This document shows, piece by piece, positions 8,267-17,611 of a stretch of 41,058 nucleotides of DNA (position 1 is the first letter of the stretch; every line of letters starts with the position of its first letter). The stretch spans positions 1 through 41,058 of the forward strand of contig JACCTI010000385.1 in NCBI GenBank assembly GCA_013812515.1, given 5' to 3'. The notes below the pieces were generated by a model. That model saw nothing but the letters and a program-made list of their open reading frames with translations, made no database searches and was not told the DNA's origin. The position numbers were made by a program, and so were the translations under genes. This stretch comes from Chthoniobacterales bacterium. GTDB taxonomy: Bacteria; Verrucomicrobiota; Verrucomicrobiia; Chthoniobacterales; UBA10450.

Positions 8267-10570
8267 TCATCCGCACGCTTCCTCCCCCACGATTTGCACT
8301 TCCGTTTCCAATTGGATTCCGCGTATCTCGCGCACGACGGACTTGATCTTCTCGATCAACTCCAGCATCTCCACCGCGGTGGCGCCGCCATCGTTCACGA
8401 TGAAATTCCCGTGCACTTGCGAGATGCGCGCCTTGCCCACTGCGCAGTTCTTCAGCCCGAGCCCGTCGACGAGTTTGCCTGCGGGACAAGACTCTGGGTT
8501 TTTGAAAATGCAGCCTGCGCTGGAAGCTGCCGGCTGACTGGTGCGCCGTTTTTCCTGCGACTCTTCCATGCGCGCGGCGATCTCCTCCGCGGCCGCATGA
8601 TGGCCATGAAACACGGCGGAAACAGCGTAGTTCTTCTCTAAAGCTGGAACGTGCCGGTAGTGGATCTCCATTTGGTCGGGCCGTTTTGTGTGCGCGTTTC
8701 CTTCGCCGTCGAGATAGCGGAGGGAGACGACGTTCTCGAAGGTCTGCACGCCCATCGCACCGGCGTTCATCCGTAATCCGCCGCCAACCGCACCGGGAAT
8801 TCCTTCCATCCACTCGAGGCCGCCTATCCCCGCTTTTCGACCGGCGTAGGCCACTTCCTTCAACTTCGCGCCGACGCCGGCGGTGATCTCAGTTCCGTCT
8901 ACCGCCAGATGATCAAATTCACCGCCGGAAGGATGCACGACGACGCCGCGAATGCCGCCGTCGCGCACGAGCAAATTCGAGCCGCGACCGATCACGAAAA
9001 GCGATAAATTTTCGTGGCGGCAGAATCGAATGATGTGCGCGAACGCCTGCTCCGTGCGCGGCTCGACCCAGAATTGCGCCGGCCCACCAACGCGTAACGT
9101 GGTGTGCTTCGCGAGCGGCTCGTAGAGGCGAACCTCGCCTTTCGCCCCGACGATGTCCCGGAGGCGCTCAACGATGACAAGGTCCGCCGCGAGAAGCGAG
9201 AGCTGCTCGTGGATGTTCCCCGCCCCGAGGCTCAAAACGAGATCGCCGTCAGCAATGATGTTGCCGACATCACAGTGCAGCCGCTCGAGGCTCGCCTGGA
9301 AGGCCGCGCCACCATGTCCGTGCGCCGCAATCTCATCCACAATCGTTCGTCCGGTGATTCCCGGGATGGGAGCTTCACTCGCTGGGTAAACATCCGCGAC
9401 AAAGACGCGATCCGACTGATCGAAGGCAGAGCCGAACTCCTTCCGGAGTGCTTTTGTGCGCGAATAGCGATGGGGCTGAAACATCGTCACCAGCCGGTTA
9501 CGTCCCATGGAGCGGGCCGTAGCGAGGGTGGCGCGAATCTCCGTCGGATGGTGTGCGTAATCGTCCACCAGTAGAAAGCGCTCGCTCGAGTATTTGATCT
9601 CGAACCGGCGACGCGCGTGCTGAAAATGCCGCAGCGAAGCGGCGACTTTCGCGAACGGAATTCCTACTTCCATCGCGAGCGCGATCACGCCGAGAGCGTT
9701 GCTCACATTGTGCCGTCCGGGAACGTTCAGAACAGCTTCGCCAAGTTTTTCCTCGTCGCGATAGACAGAAAAGACCGATGTGAAGTCCTGCAATTGGATG
9801 CCGACTCCGCGGTACTTGGAATCGGCGGCGAACCCGTAGGAGATCGCACGCGGGCGATCTGCGCAAAGCCGCGTCGCGTTTCGATCGTCGGCACAGTAGA
9901 AGACGCTGCCGGAGGTCCGATCGAGGAGCTGCGAAAAGACGGATTCGATCGCGGCGAGATCCTCGTAAAAGTCCAGATGCTCTTCCTCGATGTTGAGGAT
10001 GAGAGCGTGCTCCGGATGGAAGAAGCACAACGTGCCGTCGCTCTCATCACCTTCCGCGATAAAGTACGAACCACGCGGATCCCAGTGCGCGTTAGACCCG
10101 AGGAGTGGAATCTCCGCGCCGACGTAATGCGATGGGTGCAATCCACCTTCGCGAAAGACGTGCGCCGCCATCGCGGATGTGGTCGTCTTGCCATGCATAC
10201 CGGCCACGACGATGCCGCGCTTTCCGAGCATCATCGCCGCCAATGCTTCGGCGCGCCGCAACCGCGGCTTCCCCGCCTTGCCTGCCGCCATCAGAATCGG
10301 GTTCTCCTTTCGAATCGCGGAGGAATAGACCACGAACTCGGCGTCGGCCGCGTCTTCCGCCAGATGTTTGAGGTGAAAACGAAGGCCGAGGCGTTCCAGT
10401 CGAGTCGTCTCCACCGAGCCGGCGCGATCGGAGCCGCTGACCTGGTGCCCGAGCTCGAGCAATAACGCCGCGATGCCACTCATGCCGCTGCCGGCCACGC
10501 CAACGAGATGAATGCGGTGTCGCTCCTGCGTGAGTTGCCTCTGAAGATCAGCTTCGGGAGCGAGCGTCAT
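8267..10570 (-). CDS. murC-murB: MurC-MurB fusion: UDP-N-acetylmuramate--L-alanine ligase / UDP-N-acetylenolpyruvoylglucosamine reductase
   Basis: Single ORF; N-terminal MurC (HLVGVAGSGMSGIA, GMHGKTTTSAM, DDYAHHPTEI) then MurB (LRVGGPAQFWVEP, GRGSNLLVRDGGIRG, GIPGAVGGGLRMNAGA). ATG at 10570 overlaps murG TGA. Confidence 0.94.
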   Translation of the reverse strand: MTLAPEADLQRQLTQERHRIHLVGVAGSGMSGIAALLLELGHQVSGSDRAGSVETTRLERLGLRFHLKHLAEDAADAEFVVYSSAIRKENPILMAAGKAGKPRLRRAEALAAMMLGKRGIVVAGMHGKTTTSAMAAHVFREGGLHPSHYVGAEIPLLGSNAHWDPRGSYFIAEGDESDGTLCFFHPEHALILNIEEEHLDFYEDLAAIESVFSQLLDRTSGSVFYCADDRNATRLCADRPRAISYGFAADSKYRGVGIQLQDFTSVFSVYRDEEKLGEAVLNVPGRHNVSNALGVIALAMEVGIPFAKVAASLRHFQHARRRFEIKYSSERFLLVDDYAHHPTEIRATLATARSMGRNRLVTMFQPHRYSRTKALRKEFGSAFDQSDRVFVADVYPASEAPIPGITGRTIVDEIAAHGHGGAAFQASLERLHCDVGNIIADGDLVLSLGAGNIHEQLSLLAADLVIVERLRDIVGAKGEVRLYEPLAKHTTLRVGGPAQFWVEPRTEQAFAHIIRFCRHENLSLFVIGRGSNLLVRDGGIRGVVVHPSGGEFDHLAVDGTEITAGVGAKLKEVAYAGRKAGIGGLEWMEGIPGAVGGGLRMNAGAMGVQTFENVVSLRYLDGEGNAHTKRPDQMEIHYRHVPALEKNYAVSAVFHGHHAAAEEIAARMEESQEKRRTSQPAASSAGCIFKNPESCPAGKLVDGLGLKNCAVGKARISQVHGNFIVNDGGATAVEMLELIEKIKSVVREIRGIQLETEVQIVGEEACG

Positions 10571-11652
10571 GCTTGCGTATATCTCTCCATCGTCGCGACG
10601 ACAAGATTGGCGGCGTTTTTCGGGGCGAGTTGCGCGCAATTTTCCGCCATGCGCCGCAGACGCGGCTCGTCGTTGATTAACTCGCGAATTTTTCGCGCGA
10701 GAACGTCGCCGGAAATTTCTCCTTCGCGCAACATGATGGCCGCGTCGACACGCGTGAAGATTTCAGCGTTGCGCGTCTGGTGATCGTCGGCCGCGTAGGG
10801 GAACGGGATTAAGACGGAAGGCAATGAAAAGGCCGCCAGTTCCGCGAGGCTGGCCGCACCGGAACGCGCAATCGCGAGATCGGCGGCGCTGTAAACTTCT
10901 TCCATCGAATGATGAAAGGCCGCGACGTAAGCCGGAATGTTTTCGCGCAGGTAATTGTCGGCCACGAGACGCTCGTCCCGCACGCCGGAGAGGTGGATAA
11001 CCTGGAACGGTTCGCCTTGCAGTGAAGGAAGAGATTTGATCATCCCCTGATTAATCCCGGCTGCGCCCTGGCTGCCGCCCATGACGAGCAGCGTGTGCAG
11101 GTCTTCGCGGAGCCCGAGTTTTCGTCGCGCTTCTGCGCGGTCGAGACGTTGCAGTTCCGACCGAATCGGCGTGCCGGTCACCTCGGTTTTCACTCTCGGG
11201 AAAAACTGGGCCGCTTCCCCGAAGCCTAACAATACCGCCCGGACCATCCGGGCGGTCATGCGATTCGCCCTGCCGGGAAACGCGTTCGATTCGTGGATAA
11301 AAGTCGGAACCCGCCGTATCCGCCCGGCCAGCACCGGCGCGGTCGACGTAAACCCGCCCATGCCCAGAATGGCGTGTGGTTGGAACTTCCGATAAATCTG
11401 GCGGCAGCGGGAAAGGCTTTCGTTGAAACGTTGCGTGAACCTGACGATGGCGGGTGAAAACGGTGACGGCAGCCCCACGGTTGGGAGTTTCTCGAACTGG
11501 AACTCGGGATGGCTCGAGAGCGCCACGCTGTCGATTTCCTTTTCGGAGACAAACAGCATGACCTCATGGCCGCGACCGCGCAGAACTTCCGCGACGGCGA
11601 GACCAGGAAATATGTGGCCGCCGGTGCCGCCGCATGCGATGACCGCCTTCAT
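10567..11652 (-). CDS. murG: MurG N-acetylglucosaminyltransferase
   Basis: MKAVIACGGTGGHIFPGLAVAEVL; HESNAFPGRANR; SGAASLAELAAFSLPSVLIPFPYAADDHQ. Start trimmed from the ORF-track start at 12027. Confidence 0.95.
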   Translation of the reverse strand: MKAVIACGGTGGHIFPGLAVAEVLRGRGHEVMLFVSEKEIDSVALSSHPEFQFEKLPTVGLPSPFSPAIVRFTQRFNESLSRCRQIYRKFQPHAILGMGGFTSTAPVLAGRIRRVPTFIHESNAFPGRANRMTARMVRAVLLGFGEAAQFFPRVKTEVTGTPIRSELQRLDRAEARRKLGLREDLHTLLVMGGSQGAAGINQGMIKSLPSLQGEPFQVIHLSGVRDERLVADNYLRENIPAYVAAFHHSMEEVYSAADLAIARSGAASLAELAAFSLPSVLIPFPYAADDHQTRNAEIFTRVDAAIMLREGEISGDVLARKIRELINDEPRLRRMAENCAQLAPKNAANLVVATMERYTQA

Positions 11653-11654
11653 GG

Positions 11655-11747
11655 AATTTGCGAGTTGCGATTTGCGATTTGCGATCTTCCGCCGCGCATC
11701 GCAGCCCACAGGACCGGAATCGAAAAACGAAAAACGAAAAACGAAAA
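11655..11747. repeat. Tandem 7-bp word repeats in ftsW-murG spacer
   Basis: gatttgcgatttgcgatc (three ttgcga units) and cgaaaaacgaaaaacgaaaaacgaaaa (11721-11747). Confidence 0.75.
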
Positions 11748-11752
11748 TATCA

Positions 11753-12898
11753 TCAGATTCGGGGGGTTGTGCGCACCTGCATCGTGGTGCGTCTATTGTT
11801 CGCAGCCGGTTCGAGCACGCCCCGGCGGTAAATGCTGAGCAGAATCCCGACGCCGAAGAGACAGGCCGCGAGATTAGATCCGCCATAGCTGATGAATGGG
11901 AGCGGCAATCCTTTGTTAGGCAGAAGTGACGTCGTGACGCCGATATTGACCGCGGCCTGCAGCGCGAGGAGCGAGACGATGCCGGAGCCAAGGAGCAAGC
12001 CAAAGCGGTCTTTCGCGTGCAGCGCAATCATCGTCCCGCAGACGATGATGACGAGAAAGAGAAACACGACGACCAGACTGACCCTGAGCCCGAGTTCCTC
12101 CCCGATCATCGGAAAGATGAAATCCGTGTGGGCGTAGGGCAGATACATCATTTTCTGTCGACCGTTTCCGAGGCCGAGGCCTTCGATTCCGCCGCTGCCC
12201 CACGCAATCAGTGCCTGCATCTGCTGGAGACCCGCGTCGTCCTTGTAGAGCTCCGGATGAAGAAAGGCGGTGAGCCGCGCCATGCGCTCGGGAATAGCGA
12301 TGGCGACAAAGAGAATGCCGGCCACGCCGCTCAGCGAGAGGATCCCGAGGATGATCGGGTTCGTGCCAGCGACGAACATCATGACTAACGCAGTCGCGCC
12401 GATTAGAGAAGTGGTTCCCAGATCCACTTCGGTGACAATCAGCGCAAGGAGAATGCTGACGACCGCGAGGGGGATGACGAAGCCCTTCAGAAAGCGAGCG
12501 CTGTTCTTCTCATTCCGCGAAAACCAGAACGCGAGAAAAAATACCGAGGCGAGCTTCGCCATTTCGGACGGCTGTAAAGTGAACCCGCCAAAACCGATCC
12601 AGCGGCGAGAGCCGTTGATGCGCATCCCGATGTGCGGGACAAAACAAAGTGCGAGCGCGGCTGCGGCCACCGCAAACCAGATCCACCAGGTGCGCGCCCA
12701 GAAGTGATAATCCATGAACGCGGCGATTGTGCAGACGAGAAGGCCAACACCGAGCCAGACCGCCTGGCGTTTCACGAAGAAGTAAACGTCGTTGTGGCTA
12801 TCCTTCGCAAAGGCGCTGGTGCTGAAAAGCATTACGATGCCGATCACGAGCATGACGAGGACAGCGAGGAACAGAATGTAGGCGCTCTTACGATGCAT
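11753..12898 (-). CDS. ftsW: FtsW/RodA/SpoVE family lipid II polymerase
   Basis: Polytopic; FVKRQAVWLGVG, GGLGNGRQKMMYLPYAHTDFIFPMIGEELG-type region, LPFISYGGSNLAACLFGVG. Confidence 0.92.
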   Translation of the reverse strand: MHRKSAYILFLAVLVMLVIGIVMLFSTSAFAKDSHNDVYFFVKRQAVWLGVGLLVCTIAAFMDYHFWARTWWIWFAVAAAALALCFVPHIGMRINGSRRWIGFGGFTLQPSEMAKLASVFFLAFWFSRNEKNSARFLKGFVIPLAVVSILLALIVTEVDLGTTSLIGATALVMMFVAGTNPIILGILSLSGVAGILFVAIAIPERMARLTAFLHPELYKDDAGLQQMQALIAWGSGGIEGLGLGNGRQKMMYLPYAHTDFIFPMIGEELGLRVSLVVVFLFLVIIVCGTMIALHAKDRFGLLLGSGIVSLLALQAAVNIGVTTSLLPNKGLPLPFISYGGSNLAACLFGVGILLSIYRRGVLEPAANNRRTTMQVRTTPRI

Positions 12899-12918
12899 CG
12901 GCGTTTATTTGGAGCTAA

Positions 12919-13066
12919 GGATGAACACGGATGAAACACAGATGGAAACAGGAGCGGAGGATTGCGGATCGCAGAGGGGAACATGTCTCGCCCCGGTCGC
13001 GGGTCTCGGACGGTGCGGCGCGTCGTCCTTACCTTTTCCGCATCCGTATTTCATCCGTCTCAATCC
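12919..13066. repeat. Inverted 'catccgtgtt' word repeats in ftsW-LysM spacer
   Basis: ggatgaacacggatgaaacacagatgg (12919-12945) vs gcatccgtatttcatccgtctcaatcc (13040-13066), imperfect reverse complements. Confidence 0.65.
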
Positions 13067-13080
13067 GTGGCCGATCGAAA

Positions 13081-13656
13081 TCAGTTCCCCCCGCTCCTGG
13101 ACTTCGCTTTCGACGGGACGATGAGCTTTTGCCCGATCTGTAACTTCCGCGGATCGTCAATGTGATTGATCGCGAGCAGATCGCTTTCGGAGACCTTCAG
13201 CTTCTTCGCGATCTTAACCGGATTATCGCCCTTGGCGACGACGTAGAAATTGCCGGAGCCGGTTCCTACCGGCATTGCTTTCGGAATTGCGGATGGTTCG
13301 GCAACCGGGCCCTCGTTCTTGACTACGGGCTTCGCGGCGGACGGCGCCGCGAGCGGAAGCGCAGCTGCTTCACTCTTCGGTGATGCAGGTGGTGCGCCTT
13401 CGTTTCTCGATACGGGCGACGAAGACGAGGAGGAGGAGGTAGGAAACGTGCCCTGCCGGCCTTTGATCGTGTTGAACGCAATAATGCCTGCGACTGCGAC
13501 GACGTGGAGGACCAGCACGATGAGAAGCGCGCGCGAGAGCTTCATGTTCGGCTCGGACATTTCCTCGTAATCCATCTCATCAGCGGGCGAGAGGGAGCGA
13601 TGCGCCGTGCTGGCGCGGAGCTTTTTCCTTTGCAGAAATAATCTCGGTATTTTCAT
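13081..13656 (-). CDS. LysM-domain membrane-anchored protein
   Basis: MKIPRLFLQRKK...TM LSRALLIVLVLHVVAVAGIIAF...; C-terminal LysM YVVAKGDNPVKIAKKLKVSESDLLAINHIDDPRKLQIGQKLIVP. Start trimmed from 13830. Confidence 0.85.
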   Translation of the reverse strand: MKIPRLFLQRKKLRASTAHRSLSPADEMDYEEMSEPNMKLSRALLIVLVLHVVAVAGIIAFNTIKGRQGTFPTSSSSSSSPVSRNEGAPPASPKSEAAALPLAAPSAAKPVVKNEGPVAEPSAIPKAMPVGTGSGNFYVVAKGDNPVKIAKKLKVSESDLLAINHIDDPRKLQIGQKLIVPSKAKSRSGGN

Positions 13657-13661
13657 AAGGC

Positions 13662-14987
13662 TTACTTTTTCAGCGCGTGCACGAGGGCACGAAATTGATC
13701 GCCGCGGTCGGCGTAGCTCTTGAACATGTCGAAAGAAGACGTGCCCGGAGAGAAGAGGACCACCTCGCCTGGTTGCGCCACGGCGTGCGCGCGCTCCACT
13801 GCATCGGCGATCGAGACGGCAATCTCGCAAGGCACGACACCGCTCCAGTCGCGGCCAATGCGCTCGGCCATCTCCCCGATCAGAATCGTCGCGCGGACCT
13901 TCTCGGAGACGAGGGGCCGAAGAGTTTCGTATTCGAAGCCTTTATCCTTCCCGCCCGCGATCAGGACCACTGGTTTCGACTGCGCAAGGAGGGCTTTCTC
14001 GACTGCGTCGAGGTTCGTCGCCTTCGAGTCGTTAATGTAGCCAACCCCGCTGAGCTCACGCACAAACTCGAGGCGATGCGGCCGCGGCTGGTAGGCGGAG
14101 AGTGGCGGCACCATCTGTTCGAAAGAGAGTCCTCGCGCGAGGCCGACAGCGAGGGTGGCCATGAGGTTCTCGATATTATGCGAGCCACGCAGCTTCGTGT
14201 CGGAGAGGCGCAGCACTTCTTGGCCGGAGTAAACAATTGCTCCTTCGGCGAGACGGAAATCGGCCCGATCTTGGTAGGCGCTGAACGTCACCGCCCGCGC
14301 TTTGATCGGCGGCAGCTCCTCGGCGGCGTTCACCACCGCCACGTCATCCGTCGTCTGGTAATCAAAGATGCGGAGTTTGGCGGCGCGATATTCGCCTAAC
14401 GAGCGATAGCGATCGAGGTGATCGGGTGCGAAGTTCAACCAGACGGTGATCGCGGGCCGGAAAGTGGTGATCGTCTCAAGTTGGAACGAGCTCACTTCGA
14501 CGGTGAGGACGTCGAGATCACGGCCTTCGCGCGCCACGTCCGAAAGCGGCTTGCCGATGTTGCCACAGGCGATTGTCTTCTGGCCGCACGCGTTCAGCAA
14601 TTGCGCGAGCAACTCCGTCGTGGTCGTCTTCCCGTTTGTCCCGGTGATCGCGACGACGGGTGCGTTGCAGGAGCGCCAGCCCAGTTCGAGCTCGCCAAGG
14701 ATTTCGACCTCTCGGGCGACGAAGTTTTTCCCGAGCGGAGATGCGGGATCAATTCCCGGACTCAGCACCACCATTTCGTAGCGAGCCGCATCTCGCTCCG
14801 CTTCGGGCCCGCAGATCACTTCGATGCCGCGCGCGCGCAGACCTTCGATGGTGGTTTTAAGGATGGTTTTTTCTTCCGCGCTATCGAGCACCGTGACCGT
14901 CGCCCCTTCGTCCTTCAGTAAATGCGCGGCCGCCGTGCCGCTCAGCCCCGCTCCGAGAACTGCCACCTTTCGATCCGTGTAACGCAC
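13662..14987 (-). CDS. murD: UDP-N-acetylmuramoylalanine--D-glutamate ligase
   Basis: GTNGKTTTTELL, LNFAPDHLDRY, YINDSKATNLDA. Confidence 0.94.
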   Translation of the reverse strand: MRYTDRKVAVLGAGLSGTAAAHLLKDEGATVTVLDSAEEKTILKTTIEGLRARGIEVICGPEAERDAARYEMVVLSPGIDPASPLGKNFVAREVEILGELELGWRSCNAPVVAITGTNGKTTTTELLAQLLNACGQKTIACGNIGKPLSDVAREGRDLDVLTVEVSSFQLETITTFRPAITVWLNFAPDHLDRYRSLGEYRAAKLRIFDYQTTDDVAVVNAAEELPPIKARAVTFSAYQDRADFRLAEGAIVYSGQEVLRLSDTKLRGSHNIENLMATLAVGLARGLSFEQMVPPLSAYQPRPHRLEFVRELSGVGYINDSKATNLDAVEKALLAQSKPVVLIAGGKDKGFEYETLRPLVSEKVRATILIGEMAERIGRDWSGVVPCEIAVSIADAVERAHAVAQPGEVVLFSPGTSSFDMFKSYADRGDQFRALVHALKK

Positions 14988-14992
14988 AGTCT

Positions 14993-16093
14993 TTACCTCA
15001 GCTTCAAGGTGGCGAGTCCGAGCAGCGCAAAGATGGCGGAGAGAATCCAGAACCGCACGATGACGGTGTTCTCTTTCCAGCCGCTCAGCTCGAAATGATG
15101 ATGGAGCGGCGACATCGCGAAAATGCGTTTGCCGGTGAGTTTGAAACTCATGACCTGGAGAATCACCGAGGCGGCTTCGATTACGAACACGCCGCCGACC
15201 ACCGCGAGGAGCAGCTCCTGTTTACAACAGATCGCGACCACGCCAATGAGTCCGCCGATCGCGAGCGAGCCAGTGTCGCCCATGAAAACCCTTGCCGGAT
15301 AACAATTGAACCAGAGAAAGCCGAGACCCGCGCCAACCACGGTGGAGCAGACGACCGTGAGCTCGCCAGTGAAGGAGTAAAACGGCACCTGCAAATATTC
15401 CGCGATCCGGAAATTCCCGGCTGCGTAGGTGAGGAGGGCATAGGCAAACGCGACCGTGATGGTGCAGCCAATCGCGAGTCCATCAAGCCCGTCGGTGAGA
15501 TTCACCGCGTTGGACGAACCAGCGATGACGATTGCAAAAAAAATCATCGTAAAGAGGCCCATGTTCGCAATCACCGGCACCTTGAAAAACGGGAGGTAAA
15601 GCGAGCGCGCCTGCACTTGAAGGAGCGGGCTCGTCAGGAAAGCCGCAGTCACCACGCCAGCGACGATCAGTTGAATCAGCAACTTGAAGCGGCCGCTAAT
15701 TCCATCCGATTTTTTCTTCGTCACCTTCAAGTAGTCGTCCGCGAAGCCAAGGCCGCCGAGCACGGTCATCGCGAAAAGGGCCAGCCAGACGAAGCGATTA
15801 TCCGGGCGCGCCCAGAGCACGCTCGAGATGAAGACGGCACCTATGATCAAGACCCCGCCCATCGTCGGCACACCTTTTTTCCCGCCATGTAATTCCGCGA
15901 GCCGATGCACTTCCGCCGCGGTCCGGATCGGTTGGCCCACTTTGAGCGAAATCAGTTTGCGGATGACGAAGTTGCCAGCAACGATCGAGATCGTGAACGC
16001 GGTGATCGCGGCCGCGACCGCGCGAAAAGTGACGTAGCTAAAGACGTTGAAGCCGCCCACGTCATTACTCAGGAAATGGAGGTAGTACATCAT
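14993..16093 (-). CDS. mraY: Phospho-N-acetylmuramoyl-pentapeptide transferase
   Basis: GVPTMGGVLI, LGFADDYLKV, NAVNLTDGLDGLA, MGDTGSLAIGG, SPLHHHFELSGW. Confidence 0.96.
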   Translation of the reverse strand: MMYYLHFLSNDVGGFNVFSYVTFRAVAAAITAFTISIVAGNFVIRKLISLKVGQPIRTAAEVHRLAELHGGKKGVPTMGGVLIIGAVFISSVLWARPDNRFVWLALFAMTVLGGLGFADDYLKVTKKKSDGISGRFKLLIQLIVAGVVTAAFLTSPLLQVQARSLYLPFFKVPVIANMGLFTMIFFAIVIAGSSNAVNLTDGLDGLAIGCTITVAFAYALLTYAAGNFRIAEYLQVPFYSFTGELTVVCSTVVGAGLGFLWFNCYPARVFMGDTGSLAIGGLIGVVAICCKQELLLAVVGGVFVIEAASVILQVMSFKLTGKRIFAMSPLHHHFELSGWKENTVIVRFWILSAIFALLGLATLKLR

Positions 16094-17481
16094 GAGCGCA
16101 CCTCCGCCGGCATGCGGCGTTCGAATTCCTCCAGCACGCGTTCCGTTCGCGCGAAGCGACTGCCCTTGACTAAAACGAGATCGCCGGGCGAGGTGACCTG
16201 AGCCAGGAGGTCCGCCGCTTCGATCGCGGTTGCGAGATTCGTTGCCTGCTCGAGGCCGGCCGATTGCGCCGCGCGTCCAATGCCTGCGGCGGTATCGCCA
16301 ATGGTGATCAGGCGATCGATGCGCAGCGCCGCAGCGGCTTGTCCCACCTCGATGTGAGCGCGCTCCGACTCGACGCCGAGTTCACCCATTTGCCCGAGCA
16401 CCGCGATGCGTTCTCCGTCGGTCTCAAGCTCCAGGAGAGTGCGCAAGGCGGCTTTCATTGACTCGGGATTCGCGTTGTAGCTGTCGTCGAGAAATCGCAC
16501 GCCGCGGATCTCCCGGAGTTGCAGCCGAGCCTTTGTCAGCGGTGTGGAGGCAAGCCCGGCGGCGCATTCTTCCAGTGAAACTCCGAAGGCGCGAGCGGCC
16601 GCGATCGCGAGGATGGCGTTTTGCACCATGTGCAGCCCGGCCACCGGTAATTGCGCACGGCAACGATGCGCACCTTCCAGGACAGTGAACTCCGAGCCTT
16701 CGGCGCTCTGGCGAATGTCTTCCGCGCGGAGAGTGCCCTTTTCAATCCCGGCAAAAATGACCTTGGCGCGCGTGCGCCGCGCGATCAATTCGCTGAACGG
16801 ATCGTCCGCGTTCAATACGACAGTCCCGCCGCTGCTGATCGCTTCGACCAGTGCGCCTTTTTCCTGCGCGATCCTTTCACGCGAGCCCATGAACTCGACG
16901 TGCGCGATGCCAATGTTTGTGATGATGGCGGCATCGGGCGCGGCGATACGGGCGAGCGGCGCGATCTCGCCTGGATGATTCATGCCGAGTTCCCAGACAC
17001 CGATCTCGTGCGCGCGATTCGCTTCCAGAATGGTTTGAGGCAGACCGACGTGATTGTTGCAATTTCCTTCCGTTTTCGTGACCTGAAACCGCTTGCCCAG
17101 CGCAGCCGCGACGAAGTCCTTCGTGCTCGTTTTGCCGTTGCTGCCGGTAATACCGATAACGCTTAGAGGAAGCGACTTTCGGTAGCTGGCGGCGATCTCC
17201 TGATACGCAGCGAGCGTGTCTGCCACGCGAATGAGCGCGAAACCATCCGGCGCAAGTCCCCTCCAACTCTCCTCCACCAAGGCACCGACCGCGCCGCGTT
17301 CCGCGGTTTCTGCGAGGAAGCGATGACCGTCGAAGTTTTCGCCGCGAATCGGGACGAAAAGATCGCCCGCCTCGATAGTGCGCGAGTCGGTGCTGATGCG
17401 TGAGATCAGCACATTCGGATCTCCAGTTGCGAGCGAGCCCTTCGCGTACTCCGCGATTGCTGACAGAGGAAGCGGGTTCAT
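16090..17481 (-). CDS. murF: UDP-N-acetylmuramoyl-tripeptide--D-alanyl-D-alanine ligase
   Basis: GITGSNGKTSTKDFV, ELGMNHPGEIAPLARIAAPDAAIITNIG, DDSYNANPESM. Confidence 0.94.
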   Translation of the reverse strand: MNPLPLSAIAEYAKGSLATGDPNVLISRISTDSRTIEAGDLFVPIRGENFDGHRFLAETAERGAVGALVEESWRGLAPDGFALIRVADTLAAYQEIAASYRKSLPLSVIGITGSNGKTSTKDFVAAALGKRFQVTKTEGNCNNHVGLPQTILEANRAHEIGVWELGMNHPGEIAPLARIAAPDAAIITNIGIAHVEFMGSRERIAQEKGALVEAISSGGTVVLNADDPFSELIARRTRAKVIFAGIEKGTLRAEDIRQSAEGSEFTVLEGAHRCRAQLPVAGLHMVQNAILAIAAARAFGVSLEECAAGLASTPLTKARLQLREIRGVRFLDDSYNANPESMKAALRTLLELETDGERIAVLGQMGELGVESERAHIEVGQAAAALRIDRLITIGDTAAGIGRAAQSAGLEQATNLATAIEAADLLAQVTSPGDLVLVKGSRFARTERVLEEFERRMPAEVRS

Positions 17482-17566
17482 CTCGCTTCAGTGCGCGCCC
17501 GCGAGCTTCCGGGGAGCGCACGCATTTTGCGTGGCGAAAGTTTGTCGTCGCAGAACGGGACGACCA

Positions 17567-17583
17567 GCACGCCACAGGCGTGC
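17567..17583. repeat. Perfect GC hairpin (gcacgcc-aca-ggcgtgc) in the murE-murF spacer
   Basis: 7-bp perfect arms in the only sizeable gap (130 bp) of the mur gene block. Confidence 0.65.
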
Positions 17584-17611
17584 GCTGTCCGGCATATAAG
17601 ATCACCCTTCA

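Noticed and set aside
9617-10465. Long antisense ORFs opposite dcw genes (e.g. 9617-10465, 15095-15892, 19668-20573, 20861-21700 on +)
   Set aside because: High-GC shadow frames opposite clear murC, mraY, ftsI and rsmH/ftsL genes; translations are Arg/His-rich with no recognisable domains.
11653-12027. N-terminal extension of MurG
   Set aside because: Overlaps the ftsW gene and the heptamer repeats; the MurG domain starts at MKAVIACGGTGGH.
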